A DNA stretch of 64,000 bases from Angiostrongylus vasorum (GCA_018806985.1 JADANN010000080.1:558001-622000); one strand, 5' to 3'; positions 10,068 through 21,690 are shown, counted from the first letter of the stretch. Notes: generated by a model from the letters alone, not told the origin. A program made the numbers and translations.

Positions 10068-10398
10068 TTGTTAAAGGATAAATAAAAGGATAAAGCTCTC
10101 GGCGTTGATCAGTTGCTGAGGGATGCGCCAAGCAGTCGACTTTCAATCCCTGAGGAGTGCGCCATGCAATCGACTTCACTAAGCATCGCTTGGAGGTAAA
10201 TGAATGCATATCTGACCTTTACAATGAGTCGCGGTGGTCCACCGATGTATCGAGCCAGTGCTGCTATCATGCCAGACAAGTCTGGAACTAATTTGCCCAC
10301 CCCGGAGGGATGGAAGGCTTGGTGGGCCATCGGCGCGGTGATCAATTCCACGTGTGTTGCAGGGCGCCTCCGACCAATGCGCCGTGCTCGCCCTATTG
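10068..10398 (-). mobile_element. SINE-1 copy with internal partial duplication
   Basis: Typical copy with tail AAAGGATAAATAAAAGGATAA at the left (tail side). The block around CTGAGGGATGCGCCA-GCA-TCGACTT occurs twice in a row (10120-10142 and 10150-10175), a feature not seen in the other copies. The tRNA-like head is at the right end. Confidence 0.85.
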
Positions 10399-11430
10399 GG
10401 GACTTCCTATTAATGCTATTTGTTAGCATAAAAAATGCCAAATGCACTGTTTTAGCTTTCAGGCACTTGTTTTTGAAAAAATCATTGACATTTTCAACAC
10501 CCGAAATGGGATGCACAGTTCCTGATACTTCAGGGTATTTCGAAAGGACAGAGGAGATGAGATATTGAATTAGTCATAATTGTAAATCAAACACGAGTCA
10601 ATAAATGGGCTAACCGGCCGGCCTGAAGAATCTTAGTAACTGAAAGAGACGCGATTCGGACAAGTCACATCGTGGTACTACTGCTTCTTCCCGCTGACGT
10701 CTATCTTACTCACGAGGAGTAGAAAATCCGCGCATTACCTCATCTCGGGGCACTTTCTACAATATACAGTGATAAAGGATAAAAGATGCACTGATCGTAG
10801 AAAGGAATAACCACGATAAAGAAGAAAATGCAAACAAAAAACAGACCTAGAATATGCAGATCTCATAAGTCCAACCACTACACAGCATGGTGCCGACATC
10901 GAGTTGTTCTGAAAACCAATGGACTTAACTACATAATGAGAGCATAGAACTAGGAAAAGAGAACTACCCAGAAGAGCTCTAACACATTGCTTGTATTAAT
11001 CAACATATTAATCAATATATTAAACAACACAGTATTAATCGTAACATTACAAGGATAAAAATGACAGAAGTCTCACTTATGAACTTGTTCTCGAGTTATC
11101 TAGTAGCTCTTCGGAGAGATTCTGCACACAGCAAACGTGGGGTCGACAACGGGGGAAGTGAAGTGGATCTCCATTCGGGATAGTACAGCGGGCAGACGCC
11201 ATGCGATTGGCGAGGACGTGCACAGCACCGCCCACGTGACCCCTGACGGTTGCGTTCCCGTTCTCGGTAACTTCTACCCACTGAAGAACCCAGAAAATCT
11301 TGGAGAAGCTCTAGTTCGTCTTCAGCGACCTTTCCACACATAGGTAGGGACCTGTTTGATGTTTGCATATGGAAGGAAAGCACTAGCGTTGTATTCATTT
11401 ACAAGAAACTGCTCCAACCTTTACACTGTC
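10399..11430. other. no gene recognised; GC-rich patch at 11120-11340
   Basis: Mostly AT-rich and empty. The patch at 11120-11340 is clearly GC-richer than its surroundings and is open on both strands (plus frame GKVKWISIRD-like start near 11140, ending VRLQRPFHT at 11341). No domain was recognised and no splice sites frame it convincingly. Confidence 0.35.
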
Positions 11431-11434
11431 GTTT

Positions 11435-11525
11435 ACATTATATATGTATATATATGCATGTATATACGTACATATATAATGTATATAAATAGGTATAATT
11501 TGAATATACATACACATATGTATAC
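11435..11525. repeat. TA/TATG-rich microsatellite, left of SINE-1
   Basis: Runs of TATATATG, TACATATATAATG and similar. It directly abuts the tail side of the SINE-1 copy at 11526. Confidence 0.85.
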
Positions 11526-11812
11526 ATAAAGGATAAAAGATAAAGCCGCCGGCGTCGATCAATCATTGAGGGATATGCTGTGCATTCGAGTTGATTGAAC
11601 ATCGTTTGGAGGTGAATGAATGCATATCGGGGCTTTAAAATGACTCGCCGTGGCCTATCGATGTATAGATCTAGTGCTGCTATCCTCCCAGACAAGTCTG
11701 GTACCAATTTGCCGACTCCGGAATGATGGAAGGCGTGGTGAGCCATGGCCGCCGGGATCGATTCCACGTGTGTTGCAGGGTGCCTCCGACCACTGCGCCA
11801 CGCGCCCCCTAT
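11526..11812 (-). mobile_element. SINE-1 copy between two AT microsatellites
   Basis: Tail ATAAAGGATAAAAGATAAAG at left, head GTGGCGCAGTGGTCGGAGGC on the minus strand near 11800. AT microsatellites flank both ends. Confidence 0.88.
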
Positions 11813-11814
11813 GT

Positions 11815-11831
11815 GTGTGCATATGTACACG

Positions 11832-11897
<66 letters not shown>
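11815..11897. repeat. (AT)n microsatellite
   Basis: About 60 bases of nearly pure (AT)n with TATG interruptions. It creates spurious Tyr/Ile-rich open frames on both strands. Confidence 0.95.
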
Positions 11898-13373
11898 GGC
11901 AAAGGCAATATAGCACTCGTTCTCGATAGAATGGTATTTCTATAGTGAAATCGTTTAGGACATTATGCATATATTTCTCTTTCTTATTCCAAACGTGTAC
12001 TTTATTCTATCTCAAGTTATTTGACCCTGTCCCACATTGATAATACTTCACTACCGGGCACGCCACTCGGCTCGACACTGAGACATTGAGGTCATCCGTT
12101 GGATATTAGTCAGGCCCCCATAGCAATACCGTCTGACCTCAGACGACGCGTGAAGATCGCCATCGTCCATCCTCATCAGTTTTTTTCTCCATTTGTTTTC
12201 CCCCCTTGATCATCGCCCCTCACAACTTCCATTTCCTCAGGCCACGAGTCATATGTGGTAGACATTGTGGCCTGTACTACCTCTATGAAAATCGCATTCT
12301 TTTCGGGGGTTTATTTCGGCGAGCAGCATATTTCTACCTGAACCTCTTGTTATCAATCGATAGCTTATCCAACACAGACGCTGTGATGACTGTGATCCTT
12401 GAAAAAGTGTTCTCCACATTTGATATCTTCAAAAACAGGTGCTGACAAGTTCGTTGGTAGTGAATTTGTCTAGTAATTATTTCCACTTGAATCCCTAGTT
12501 GCAGTTGTGAATCATGGCTACCGTATGCGATTATAAATAATGCCGAAGTGTCCTTAATATAAGCCACAAAGCACTTCCAAGTGCTCACAGCAATGTGATT
12601 TTATGGTGGGCCATAATAACACATAGAACATAGTAGCACGTATATATCACTACAGCAATGGCCTCTCTTCTATAACTGCGACATTTTTTAACTATCAGGT
12701 TCTCTTACTATTGAAAAATTATGGTATGTTTTCGAAAAACCAGCAAGCCAGTAGTAGACATGAAAAAAAGGCGTCATCGTGTGCTCCATGTACTCAAAAT
12801 TATGCCTCGGTGGATACGTGTTAACCCTCTCGCGATGACACCTAATTTCACATTTTCTTGCGCATTTTGCGGTTTTTTCGCATTTTCGAAGTTGACGTCT
12901 AAGAGCGAGGTAGTTTCCGGAAGTCAGGAGTTCCGTGGCGTGCGCAGTCAGCATTGGCATAGCGTTTCAAAGTCCGTCACCAATTTGGTCGCCGGATCAC
13001 GCTAATACGCGTGAAATATATTGCCCATTTTAATAGACTGCATAAAGGACGTTGGTGATTCCTGGAATTGATCTTTCTGTCATTGGGATTCCGGTTACAG
13101 GGTTCGAACTTCTTCGCAGAGTAGGAGACCTTTCTGAAGAATGAATCGTACTTCATAATTCCAAAACTAGAAACGGTCTACAACAATGACAAGGGGGTAA
13201 AGTATCCATGGCCCATTGATAACAAAAATGCAACGGATAGACCAGATGGAGTAAAAAAAAAGTTCAGTGCTATCTCAAGCTCAGAGAACACTAATAATCT
13301 TAAAATACTGCTAAAAGACTGGAAGCTCTAAAGGTGCCTATAGTACGCAATACGCTCCTGAAATAATAAAAAA
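11898..13373. other. no gene recognised
   Basis: Two overlapping opposite-strand frames near 12690-13005 lack domain or splice support. No repeat family of this window occurs here. Confidence 0.4.
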
Positions 13374-13648
13374 GAAGAATAAAGCACTCGGCGTTGGTCA
13401 ACCCCTCAAGGATGCATCATGTATTCCACTTTATTAAGCATCGTTTGGACGTGATTGAATGTATATATGGCCTTTAAAATGACTCGCTGTGGCCTTAGGA
13501 TGAATCGAGCTAGTACTGCTATCTTCTTAGACAAGTTTGGTAACAATTTGCCGACTCGGGAGGAAGGAAGGGTTGGTGAGCCACGGGTAGAGGAACCGAT
13601 CCCATGTGTATTGCAGGATGCCTCCGACCACTGCGCCACGCCGCCCAT
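13374..13648 (-). mobile_element. SINE-1 copy
   Basis: Tail side AAGAATAAAGCACTCGGCG at left; head CGTGGCGCAGTGGTCGGAGG (minus strand) near 13640; B-box-like region GATCGGTTCC near 13590. Moderately diverged. Confidence 0.85.
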
Positions 13649-15329
13649 CTGAACTACCTTCCCTACTCATCAAGGTCATCAAGCTGCTTAACTACCTTCG
13701 TTTAATAGGTTATATTCATGAAGCGAATATTATTAGACTGTGAACAAAACAAAAACCGGGGTTACTTTTATGTAGTAGTCCAAGTAGTGAATTTTGACGT
13801 GAGGAGATGGTAAGCTGAAAAAAGACCACAAAGCAGGAAGCAGACTGAGAAATCCAAAACTGTAATAACAAATTCTATAGTAGGAATCGTAAATACAACC
13901 GGGGTTATCTAAATAACACTTCTTGTCTGAATTAAAGATTCACTTCAAGAAATCCGAAGTAAAAAAATACTGCTGTTGCATACAAGGAACCAGTTGTAGA
14001 ACTGTTTACATTGTTTACTACAAAGCTCTAGAAGGTTAGATTGGAAACCCATTGCTGTCTTATGCTTTCAAATCTTCTCGGTTCTCTTCCGAAAAACACT
14101 CCATACTTTTGTGGTCATAAATGACAACACTGCTTTTGCTTTAACATGAATTTGTGCCCAGTTTAGCTTCTCGAATAGAAATGAAAAAAAGGCGAAGTTC
14201 CAAAGAATTTTATACGAACTTGAACCATGGGATAAAATAGCTTTGTTAACGAGTTTGCAGTGTAATTGGTTTTAAAAGCTTCAGAAATGAAAACGCTGAA
14301 CGAAGGCTCAGAGATTATCCGTTGCCAGCGATAATATGGCAGTGCTAAGGACGTGACACGAACAAACCCGGGAACAACCATTCAGGAACATTGGACAAAC
14401 CACGTTGAGTAAAATAACAGACCGGGAACAGCTCAATATGACTGCAAAGGCAAAAGGTCTCTAGAAAGAGGTTCGGCATGAATTGAACGAAAAGCAGCGA
14501 GTCGATGTTTTGTAACCAGTTCCCAGTTGGAATAATATTACCATTTTTCAGTGCTATTATGATGTTCGAGTTAAAGTGGACTCCATACAACGAATAAAAA
14601 ATGTTCTACGCAAGGCTGTTAAGGTGATGCACCACGAAATGTACCGATTTCTCTTCTGAATGAGGTTACAACGATTTTTTTTCTCGCATTAAGTGGATTT
14701 CTTCAAAAACTACAACCACAGGTTAAACAACCAACGCCAGAAAAGGGACACCAAGCAGCTTCAAATTCATTAACAAAGTTATCTGCAGACCAAAATATGA
14801 GTAATGGAATCTGAAGATGAAAAATGACTGTGTACATATTTAATAATCTCAGGCAACATGCTACTAGACCTTCCTTCCAGAGCCTGCCACCTTTTTCAGG
14901 GAACTTTTTTGGAGAATTACAAAGGAAATCTTTGACAACCAATACTAATTTTGAAACTTTCACCAAAAATTTACGCCATACAACAGTTCACGACTAAATG
15001 CGATGGGAAGACGTTGCTGTGCATCGACTTACGATGTGCAGCAAGAGGTTTCTCTCTTGTGATATTCCTTTTGTGATAAGATGAGAACATCAAAATTTTC
15101 GAACTATGGCCCAGCTAAGAATAAAACAATGTCAGCTGTGATTGCAAGCAAAGGATAGCCTTCGTAAGAAATCAGTAGACCTCATTCCGAAAGACAAGGA
15201 CAGGTGACTAACTATGTGTAAGACTTGTAACACCGAAACATGGCCGTTTTGCATTCATTCATTCAAGAGTTCATGTAGTTCCCCCTTACTGTGCATCCAG
15301 TTTTTTTCCTCGGAAATGCAATGTGCTCG
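13649..15329. other. no gene recognised
   Basis: Several minus-strand frames of 70-87 residues show no recognisable domain and no convincing splice structure. Confidence 0.4.
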
Positions 15330-16370
15330 GCTCTCGAAGGCTGTGAAAAATATCCCACAATCAGTAAACTCCGTCCTTCTTTTGGACGGATAGGTGCATG
15401 CTGGAAAATATCCTTTTGTCTTGGAGCAATTCATAGGAACGAAAGAGGTAATGAAGTGAAATAGACTTTGCCTGGTCTGATCCAAGAAACTCAACCTTGC
15501 CACTTGTAGAGTAGCTAGGCCAAATTGGGTGTATTTTTTTGTTCGAAGGCCGAACCAAAACATTGAGCCATCTGCAAACCACCAAGAACGAAAAAATGTA
15601 TCGGATATGAAAGGATTTGAACAAACGATAGTGCATAGCGACTACTAACACGCACGAATGACTGAGTCGACGGAGATGGCCTTTTTGGAGAACATCTGTC
15701 CTGCAATCCACAACTCTCTCTCCAGGTTTTAAGATCCCTAATTAGCAACAGAGAGTTAGTACTCAAGGAAATGACAAAAATACGTGTGCCACTGAAATCG
15801 ATAACTTGCATGAGCAAGAAATACGTTGAGGCGAGGAAATAGAAGCTAGGAATGTTAGCGCTCACCCTTACTGCGTGAAAAATGCTTCACTACTGCGACC
15901 ACTGTGAAGTCAAAGTAATGTAAGAGCTAATAGCCTTTTCAAAAAATGATGAACATCAAGCCAACATAGTATGAGAGAATGGCAGGCGTAATTATGTCAT
16001 TTCCTTGAGTCCTAAAAAACCTGGCGAGTTGTGGATTGCAGGACAGCTGTCCTACAAAGAGACCATCTCCGCCGACTTAATCAGTCGTGCGTGGTAGTAG
16101 TCGGCATGAAGTATGGTTTTGTTAAATCCTTTCACCCATACAATTCTCGTTGCTCGTTGTTTACAGATGGCTCAGTGTTTTGGTTCGGCCTTCGAACAAA
16201 AAAGTATGCGCTATTTTGCCTAGCTGCCCTAGGAGTGACAAGATTGAGTTCGTGGATCGGAACAATTAGAGTCTATTTCTGTTGTTCTTCACCTTCAGAA
16301 GTGGTAGCATTATCACTTTCGTTCCTATAAATTGCTCCAAGACATAAGGATATTTTCCAACATGTACCAT
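15330..16370. repeat. large imperfect palindrome (inverted duplication)
   Basis: The minus strand from about 15775 down to 15330 matches the plus strand from about 15990 to 16370. Shared blocks are TTGTGGATTGCAGGACAG, CATCTCCG.CGACT, TCGTGCGTG.TAGTAGTCG, TGTTTTGGTTCGGCCTTCG, and AATTGCTCCAAGAC near the outer ends. The arms are roughly 80% alike with small indels around a spacer of about 210 bases. Both arms are partly open in matching frames (DCRT.VLQ...LRRL..SCV.VV), so an old duplicated exon is possible, but no family was recognised. Confidence 0.8.
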
Positions 16371-18055
16371 TGGACATAATAGAGCTAATTCTCTTAGTGG
16401 TTTAGCGCTTTAGCTTCCCTGGTGGGAGTTTGCTACTGAGAAACTGTAGTGCTCCGTGAGTGTTCATTTCCTGAGCAAGGATGAACATGCTCAGAAGGAA
16501 TTCGAAATTCCAAGGAAACGTCAAAGGGTTAGCGTTTTTTAGAAATCTACACAATCTTGGAGGAAACTTACTAACAATTAGCCGAAGCTCCTTCCCTGCC
16601 CCCATCCCCAACTGTAGAGCAAGCGACTGTCACTGAGGGTAATGTGGGAGGACCCTGATACGGTTTCCTAGCGACTCTACTCCAGGATAGAGCAACTTAT
16701 CAGCTTAGCGGAAAATGTGCTGGGACTTCCACTTTTGACTCGCAGAATATGGGTCACTCAAGTAGGCTCATAGAATGAGAATTAATACCTCTCTTCTTGA
16801 ATGCTAATTCGTACCTCATTTACCTCTGTCCGCTGTTTTAAATGCTCAGATGCCATATTTACCGATTAGCCTAGGTATGATTGTCTACCAAGTTTCGATC
16901 GGCAGCTAAGCATTCTTCCAGGATGCGTGCTTCCAAACAAACACAAGGTTCCGTAGTCTCGAAAAGATGGTGGAGGAATGGAACTACAAGCCAAGAGAGT
17001 GTTTTCGAGAACCCCTACGGTCATCTCATTTTTGATTGCTACAATGGTAGGTGGGCTGGTTCTGTGCCGGTAGATCTGCAGTGCATTTGCTCGTGTTTTA
17101 GTGGAATTTTACTGCACCATATCAACACCTCCCTCTTGGGGGACTGGCCACTGAGCTACCTCACCAAATTATCCAAAAAAGTGATCGAGGTTAAATTACA
17201 ACCTAATAATGGATCATAGGGAAAGAAAAACGCTATGCGATATCTTCGGCTGAGGTCTCATGTTCGTCGTACCAACTAGAGTCGCAGTTTTCCTTAGAAT
17301 TACATGTCGTCCAGTCACACCACAAATGTAAATTTCAGTTTGCTTGCAACACAAGAAAAGAATTTACAGCGTAGTGCCGTTCGATTCGGCTCTATAAGCG
17401 AACCTTGACCATTAAACTAATCTTTTCTTTACTTTTTCTCAGGTAGTCCATTATTTAATGCGATAGCGTGAACTTGAACTATGAACTAAGCACCGTGTGC
17501 AGCGTCGCTTGATTGTTGATGTTGGACCGCGAAATCGAAGAACTTACTCAAATTGAAAAGGAGTACTACCAATAAAGGTGAGTGAGAAGTTTGGAAAGTG
17601 AGTATGAAGCAGAGATGGAGCTTACATTTATCGCCTCTGCCTTTCGTGTTGCGAAACTTTTTATATTGTAACTTCCTTGATTTGAGTACGCATCCGCAAA
17701 ACTCCTTGCAACATTTGTGTGGAGGCTTTTCACATTTTCATTCAAAAGCGGACGAACTAGAACGGAACCACAGAAAAAGCTGTAGAGCACGCGATGGGAA
17801 GTGAAAATGAACAACAAGAACCAAGCACTCGAGGGTGGTGATGTGGTGTACAGTAGGGATGCGATTCTGAATATGCTGTTCGACGCTTAGTCCTACTTGA
17901 TTTGTTAGTATAAACGCATTTTATGAGTTGTAAAGCGTACCCTATAGTGTGGCAAATCAACGCCGACTTGGCTTATGAGATCACTTCTACTCAGCTTTTT
18001 TTCGTTTGATCAGTCGCTGAAGTTCTTTCGATACTTTTTTTCTATCAAGAGTGTT
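16371..18055. other. no gene recognised
   Basis: A 112-residue plus frame (16881-17219) and an 83-residue minus frame (17566-17817) show no domain. I could not support them as exons. Confidence 0.4.
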
Positions 18056-18359
18056 TTTCCTCTCAACAGTTTACCGCCTGATCGTGGCTAGAAGGTGTTC
18101 CTGGGTGCCGGACTGCGATATACAGCAGGGGATTCGTCCCTCCGGCAGGCTCTCGCAAGCTGAGAAGGAGTCCGTCGTTTCCATCAGGAAGCCTAGCTAA
18201 GAGTAAATCAATACCAGGATCCACCACCATCTTGGTATCAAAGTCGCATGGTGGCAAATCTCCCTCCGAACCACAAGGGCTGTGACTTCGTGTGGTGAAG
18301 ACCTGCGGCAGACTTTCTCCAGGCTGACCTCGGGATTCCAAGGAACCACAATGGCTTAA
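18056..18359 (+). mobile_element. F2 dispersed repeat, 3'-truncated copy
   Basis: Starts CCTCTCAACAGTTTACCGCC and stops at GGAACCACAATGGCTTAA, so the last 90 bp and the (AAGT)n tail of the full element are missing. The antisense frame (MESRGQPGESLPQV... to 18063) is open for 92 residues. Confidence 0.85.
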
Positions 18360-19057
18360 CTACTCACTACATCACTACACTATACATACTCTGCATTTAA
18401 AACGTTTTTCGAAGACCAACCTTGGTATCGAATTATTCAATCAAAAGCCTCATAAAAATCATTGGCTGCTTTAGAGGGCCATTTCCACGTTCATAAAGAT
18501 AGCCTCGATCAAAAGTTCGTAGCATATTGACAGTGGGCATAGACAAAGACTGTCGTAGAAGTCATAACCTATCTACGTGCTTCCCATGGATAACCTTCGA
18601 TTCCACTGGTCAGTTCTTCATTGGATCGAAAATCATATCCAGTTCGTGTCTACAAGGACGTCAACTACGTGGACTCTACTACTGTCGTTTGACACAATCA
18701 ATTACAGGCAGGAATATCCATGCAGATGAATACATGAAAATACGTGCAGAGGGCCAATATCGGTTCACAAGTGCACAGACAGCGCACCAATCAACAGAAT
18801 CAACGAAGGTCTCAAAACAGTTACTGGGTCGGTTTCGGTATCTCGTTAACTCCTATCTTTCACCTGAGCACGCGCATTTAGCTTCGCCTCTAACCGGTAA
18901 TGAACCGTTTAATTAGGAGGTTCCATGACGAAGCTGCTTTCCAAGTTGATTGAAAAAATATGGTGAAGTGTGAACAGTATAACCTTGAAGCGGTTCCTCT
19001 CCATTGTTCAATAATAGAAAGAGCAAAGTCGCTAACAAGATCTGGCAGTTCTATCAA
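18360..19057. other. no gene recognised
   Basis: A 129-residue plus frame at 18527-18916 has no recognised domain, no clear splice sites and no homologue elsewhere in the window. Confidence 0.35.
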
Positions 19058-19330
19058 TTATGTGTCTCTGCAATGTAATAAAGGATCATTATTCTCTTTG
19101 GAGCCCATGAGCCATTTTTTATTAATTGATAGAGGAAGAATTAAACGGTTTATTCGTTTACTCTTCTCAAGAGAACAAGTACAATCGATTATTATTCTAG
19201 TCGGGTCAGGAAAACCAATACAATCGACTTTTCCCTTGTTGAGATTTGGAGAACCAATACAATAGATTATTAATCTACGCACATCTGAGCAACTAATACA
19301 ATCGATTATTGGTTTAATGGCGAGTACCAA
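19058..19330 (-). CDS. ORF with 13-residue cysteine repeats (hypothetical)
   Basis: A minus-strand frame of about 90 residues crosses the 39-bp minisatellite and reads it as 13-residue repeats: IIDCISCSDVRRL, IIYCIGSPNLNKG, KVDCIGFPDPTRI, IIDCTCSLEKSKR. The (I/V)-x-C-(I/T) core is kept while the other positions vary. It could be a chance frame, since a 39-bp period keeps any frame open. No signal peptide or known domain. Confidence 0.25.
   Translation of the reverse strand: MVLAIKPIIDCISCSDVRRLIIYCIGSPNLNKGKVDCIGFPDPTRIIIDCTCSLEKSKRINRLILPLSINKKWLMGSKENNDPLLHCRDT
19173..19330. repeat. 39-bp minisatellite, four units
   Basis: The core ACAATCGATT (one unit ACAATAGATT) starts at 19181, 19220, 19259 and 19298, an exact 39-bp period each time. 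The rest of the unit varies. Thirty-nine bases is 13 codons, and the minus strand is open across it. Confidence 0.88.
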
Positions 19331-19459
19331 TTCATCAAATGGAGACAGAGTGAATTATGAAGCAAAGGAAATAAAATACGTGATATGACTGGGAAGCCTT
19401 CGACGGCAAATCAACATTCCTTCAAGGACTTCAGTGATCTGATTCTCATGGATGGGATA

Positions 19460-19704
19460 CTACATCCGACGAAACAAGGATACGTTTGTGGTGACGTAGG
19501 TTCTGGGAGGTGACAACTGATCATTGTACATCTGCGACACAGTGCGGAATGCTCCATTCATCACTCGAACGGCACAGACGATTGTTGACTCTGCCGCTTC
19601 ACTTGCTGTTATAAAGTACATGTCATCGACGTCTTCCCAAATCCCACAAAAAATGGACCCATAGTAAGATGTTTTAGTGGCTAATGCTAAAGATCATCGA
19701 CGAT
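19460..19704 (-). CDS. candidate exon of an unrecognised gene
   Basis: An 80-codon minus-strand open frame ending at TAG 19460-19462. It contains YYGSIFCGIWEDVDDMYF, then ESTIVCAVRVMNGAF and SPPRTYVTT. Residue use looks like real protein. The spacing of GSIF..., VCAV and the SPPRTYVT end has a faint likeness to part of a sema-type propeller, which I do not claim. It sits next to the myosin relic on the same strand but is not part of a myosin motor. Confidence 0.35.
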
Positions 19705-19799
19705 ATTTTTCTTCAGGGACGTTTTTTGATAGACTGGCTGATAGTTTTGCAATCGACGCAAACGGCTTAAGAAGCTGAGGCGAAATCACGCTTAGGGGG

Positions 19800-20130
19800 T
19801 TATTTCAGGACGCTTTATCCACAAAGTTCTCGTTTAAGTCAAAGGTTAGTTTCAGGTTCCAACCGCGAAGTCAATTGTATGCGAATATCCAGTTTAAGAC
19901 TCTCGCTGAAATAATCTTGCCATTCATTTTCAAAGTTGCCGTTTATTGATTGGCTGTTGCAGCTTTTTATTAGTGTAATTGACAAGAAGTTGCTCCAAAG
20001 AGCTCTTTTCCGAAATCTGAAAGCCATCAATTTCTGGAAATCCAGCAAGGAGCTCGGAATGCCGCGCAATGCAATTCAGCGACCTATTACCAGCCATTTG
20101 AACAACCGTTCTTAGGTAACCTTTGACGTA
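19800..20130 (-). pseudogene. myosin motor-domain pseudogene fragment
   Basis: The minus strand encodes RLFKWLV (near 20110), then after a frameshift FPEIDGFQISEKSSLEQLLV and NYTNKKLQQ (20060 to about 19945). This matches the myosin-head block LFxWLVxxxN followed by LDIxGFEIFExNSFEQLxxN and YTNExLQQFFN. A TGA at 19930-19932, another two codons later, and the frameshift destroy it. Myosins move along actin using ATP; this relic has only the switch II/relay region. Two conserved features remain: the xIxGF switch II core (EIDGF here) and NYTNxxLQQ. Confidence 0.75.
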
Positions 20131-20920
20131 GAACCGCTCAAAAAGCCTTCATCACTGGCTTCAGCGTAGCTCTCATTAGTCTCTAAAGGTTTGCCCCATA
20201 AGAACATACCATCGTTGACATGAGCCGTTTAAATCTAATTTCTCCCCCTCAGTAGCAATCCTAAGGTTCCCCCATTAGCCTAATTGTGCGCATGATTCGA
20301 AAGAGTGACAAAATTTCATCGTCAATGTCTTTGAGTCACATAGTGTTTATAGGACTTAATGTTTCGAGATATTCAACTGCATCGTCAATGCGAGCAATGT
20401 TCTCTTGGCCACTTGGGAAGAATTGATACTTTCTCAAAACAAAGTAGTATAACCGCGCGTGTTCGGAGGTCACCGGCTTAACCATTTTTTTGAGGAACAA
20501 CTAATCATCTTTCTATAGCTGACGGGGTGACAGGGAATACGAGATTTCTCTAAAAGATAGGATTCAATATTCACCCCAAAAATCGAACTGACGCCACCGA
20601 AATGGATGCTTACTAACTTTGCAAAATGCTCCTAAAAATGTCTCCTAATGTTGTGAAACTTTGAAGAAGCGACACGAGCAAGAAAGTGAGTTACCTTCGG
20701 GAATCTCGACTTAGCTGCAAATGAATTACCGGTGCTAAGAGTCCGCTGACCCTTCTAATGATGAAGCATACTGCGACAAAGGCACATTTTTGGTAAATAT
20801 TCCTTCTACAATGTTATCAGCGGTATCCAGGCACAACAAAAGCATGAACCCCACTGGAGTGAGTGCGTTTGCACGACTCAGTGATTAAAGAGTGTCCGCA
20901 GTATTTTCGACTACTTTTCA
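20131..20920. other. no gene recognised
   Basis: Probably further decayed sequence upstream of the myosin fragment on the minus strand, but no block could be matched. Confidence 0.35.
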
Positions 20921-20962
20921 AAATCGACCATTGTTTAACGTAGGCATAAATGACTTTTATGT

Positions 20963-21233
20963 TTAATGATTGCTCAGCCTACACAACATTGTTATAGAAT
21001 CGCTATTCGGCTCACTATTTGACTTCTTCTCCTCCTCCTTAGCCGTTGTGGTCCAAGTCAACCGCCCACAGTCGTTCGACCACGAAATGTGTGGATTCTT
21101 CTCGGTCGAGTCCGGCCCCAATCTTCTGGGAGTGCGGCACCACTGGAATGAGAACTTCACTCGGCAACGCCTTCCTTCTACAAAACGCTTGTTGCTGATT
21201 TCCCACTGACAAATTTCATATAAATAAACCATC
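20963..21233 (-). CDS. duplicated exon, copy 2 (unrecognised family)
   Basis: Follows acceptor ACTGTAG (exon starts 21233, again phase 1). It reads MVYLYEICQWEISNKRF, then RRCRVKFSFQWCRTPRRLG and TTTAKEEEKKS, ending near MLCRLSNH. Same phase, same length and the same conserved cores as copy 1, 364 bp upstream. GTGTAA/GTGTAG at equivalent places (before GCTGAGCAATC) could be the donors. Confidence 0.45.
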
Positions 21234-21316
21234 CTACAGTAATCGGCATAGTACTACCTAATGTTACAAAACAGTGCTTTCCAAAACCTGCCATTAGTTG
21301 ACGTCGGCGTGAACTA

Positions 21317-21593
21317 CTAGTATCTTCTAAGATTGCTCAGCTTACACGAGTTGTTATTGAATTTTTTATTTAGCTGACCTCGTGGCTTCCTCTCCTTAGC
21401 GACGGTGGTCTGATTCGCTTGTCCACGGCCGTTCGTCCTCGCTACGTGTGGTTGATCGTAGTCTAGCCAGGTGGAATCTTCTGGAGTGGAGAAGTGATGA
21501 AATGAGTATCTCACTCGACAGTTTCCTTTCAAACAAGGCGATAGTGGCTGATTGTCAATTGATAACGGTACAATTTTATGTAAATAGTCCACC
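21317..21593 (-). CDS. duplicated exon, copy 1 (unrecognised family)
   Basis: After acceptor GCTGCAG (exon starts 21593, phase 1) the frame reads DYLHKIVPLSIDNQPLSP, then NCRVRYSFHHFSTPEDS and TTVAKERKPRG, ending near KLSNLRRY. Compared with copy 2, matching residues include YL..I, I.N, CRV..SF....TP, PH, TT.AKE and LSN, while the DNA between them has drifted. That pattern suggests past selection on the protein. The family is unknown. It could be a repeat unit of a longer protein. Confidence 0.45.
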
Positions 21594-21690
21594 CTGCAGC
21601 AGTTGGCTTAGTTTTATCTAACAATTAAAAAAAGACAATACTTTTTCAAAACCGCCCATCGTTTGTCTTCAGCATAAAAAAAATCGATAT

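Larger units (their letters stand above)
20920..21690. repeat. 364-bp tandem repeat (two full units and part of a third)
   Basis: The flank CCATTRGTT(T/G)... recurs at 20928, 21291 and 21656, giving periods of 363 and 365 bp. Units are about 65-70% identical. Each full unit carries one exon-like open frame on the minus strand, so this looks like tandem exon duplication. Confidence 0.75.

Noticed and set aside
11438..11945. Tyr/Ile-rich open frames of up to 156 residues
   Set aside because: They come from the (AT)n microsatellite and the SINE-1 copy; no protein meaning.
12688..13005. Two overlapping frames of 90 and 94 residues
   Set aside because: Opposite strands, no domain, no repeat homology, no splice sites.
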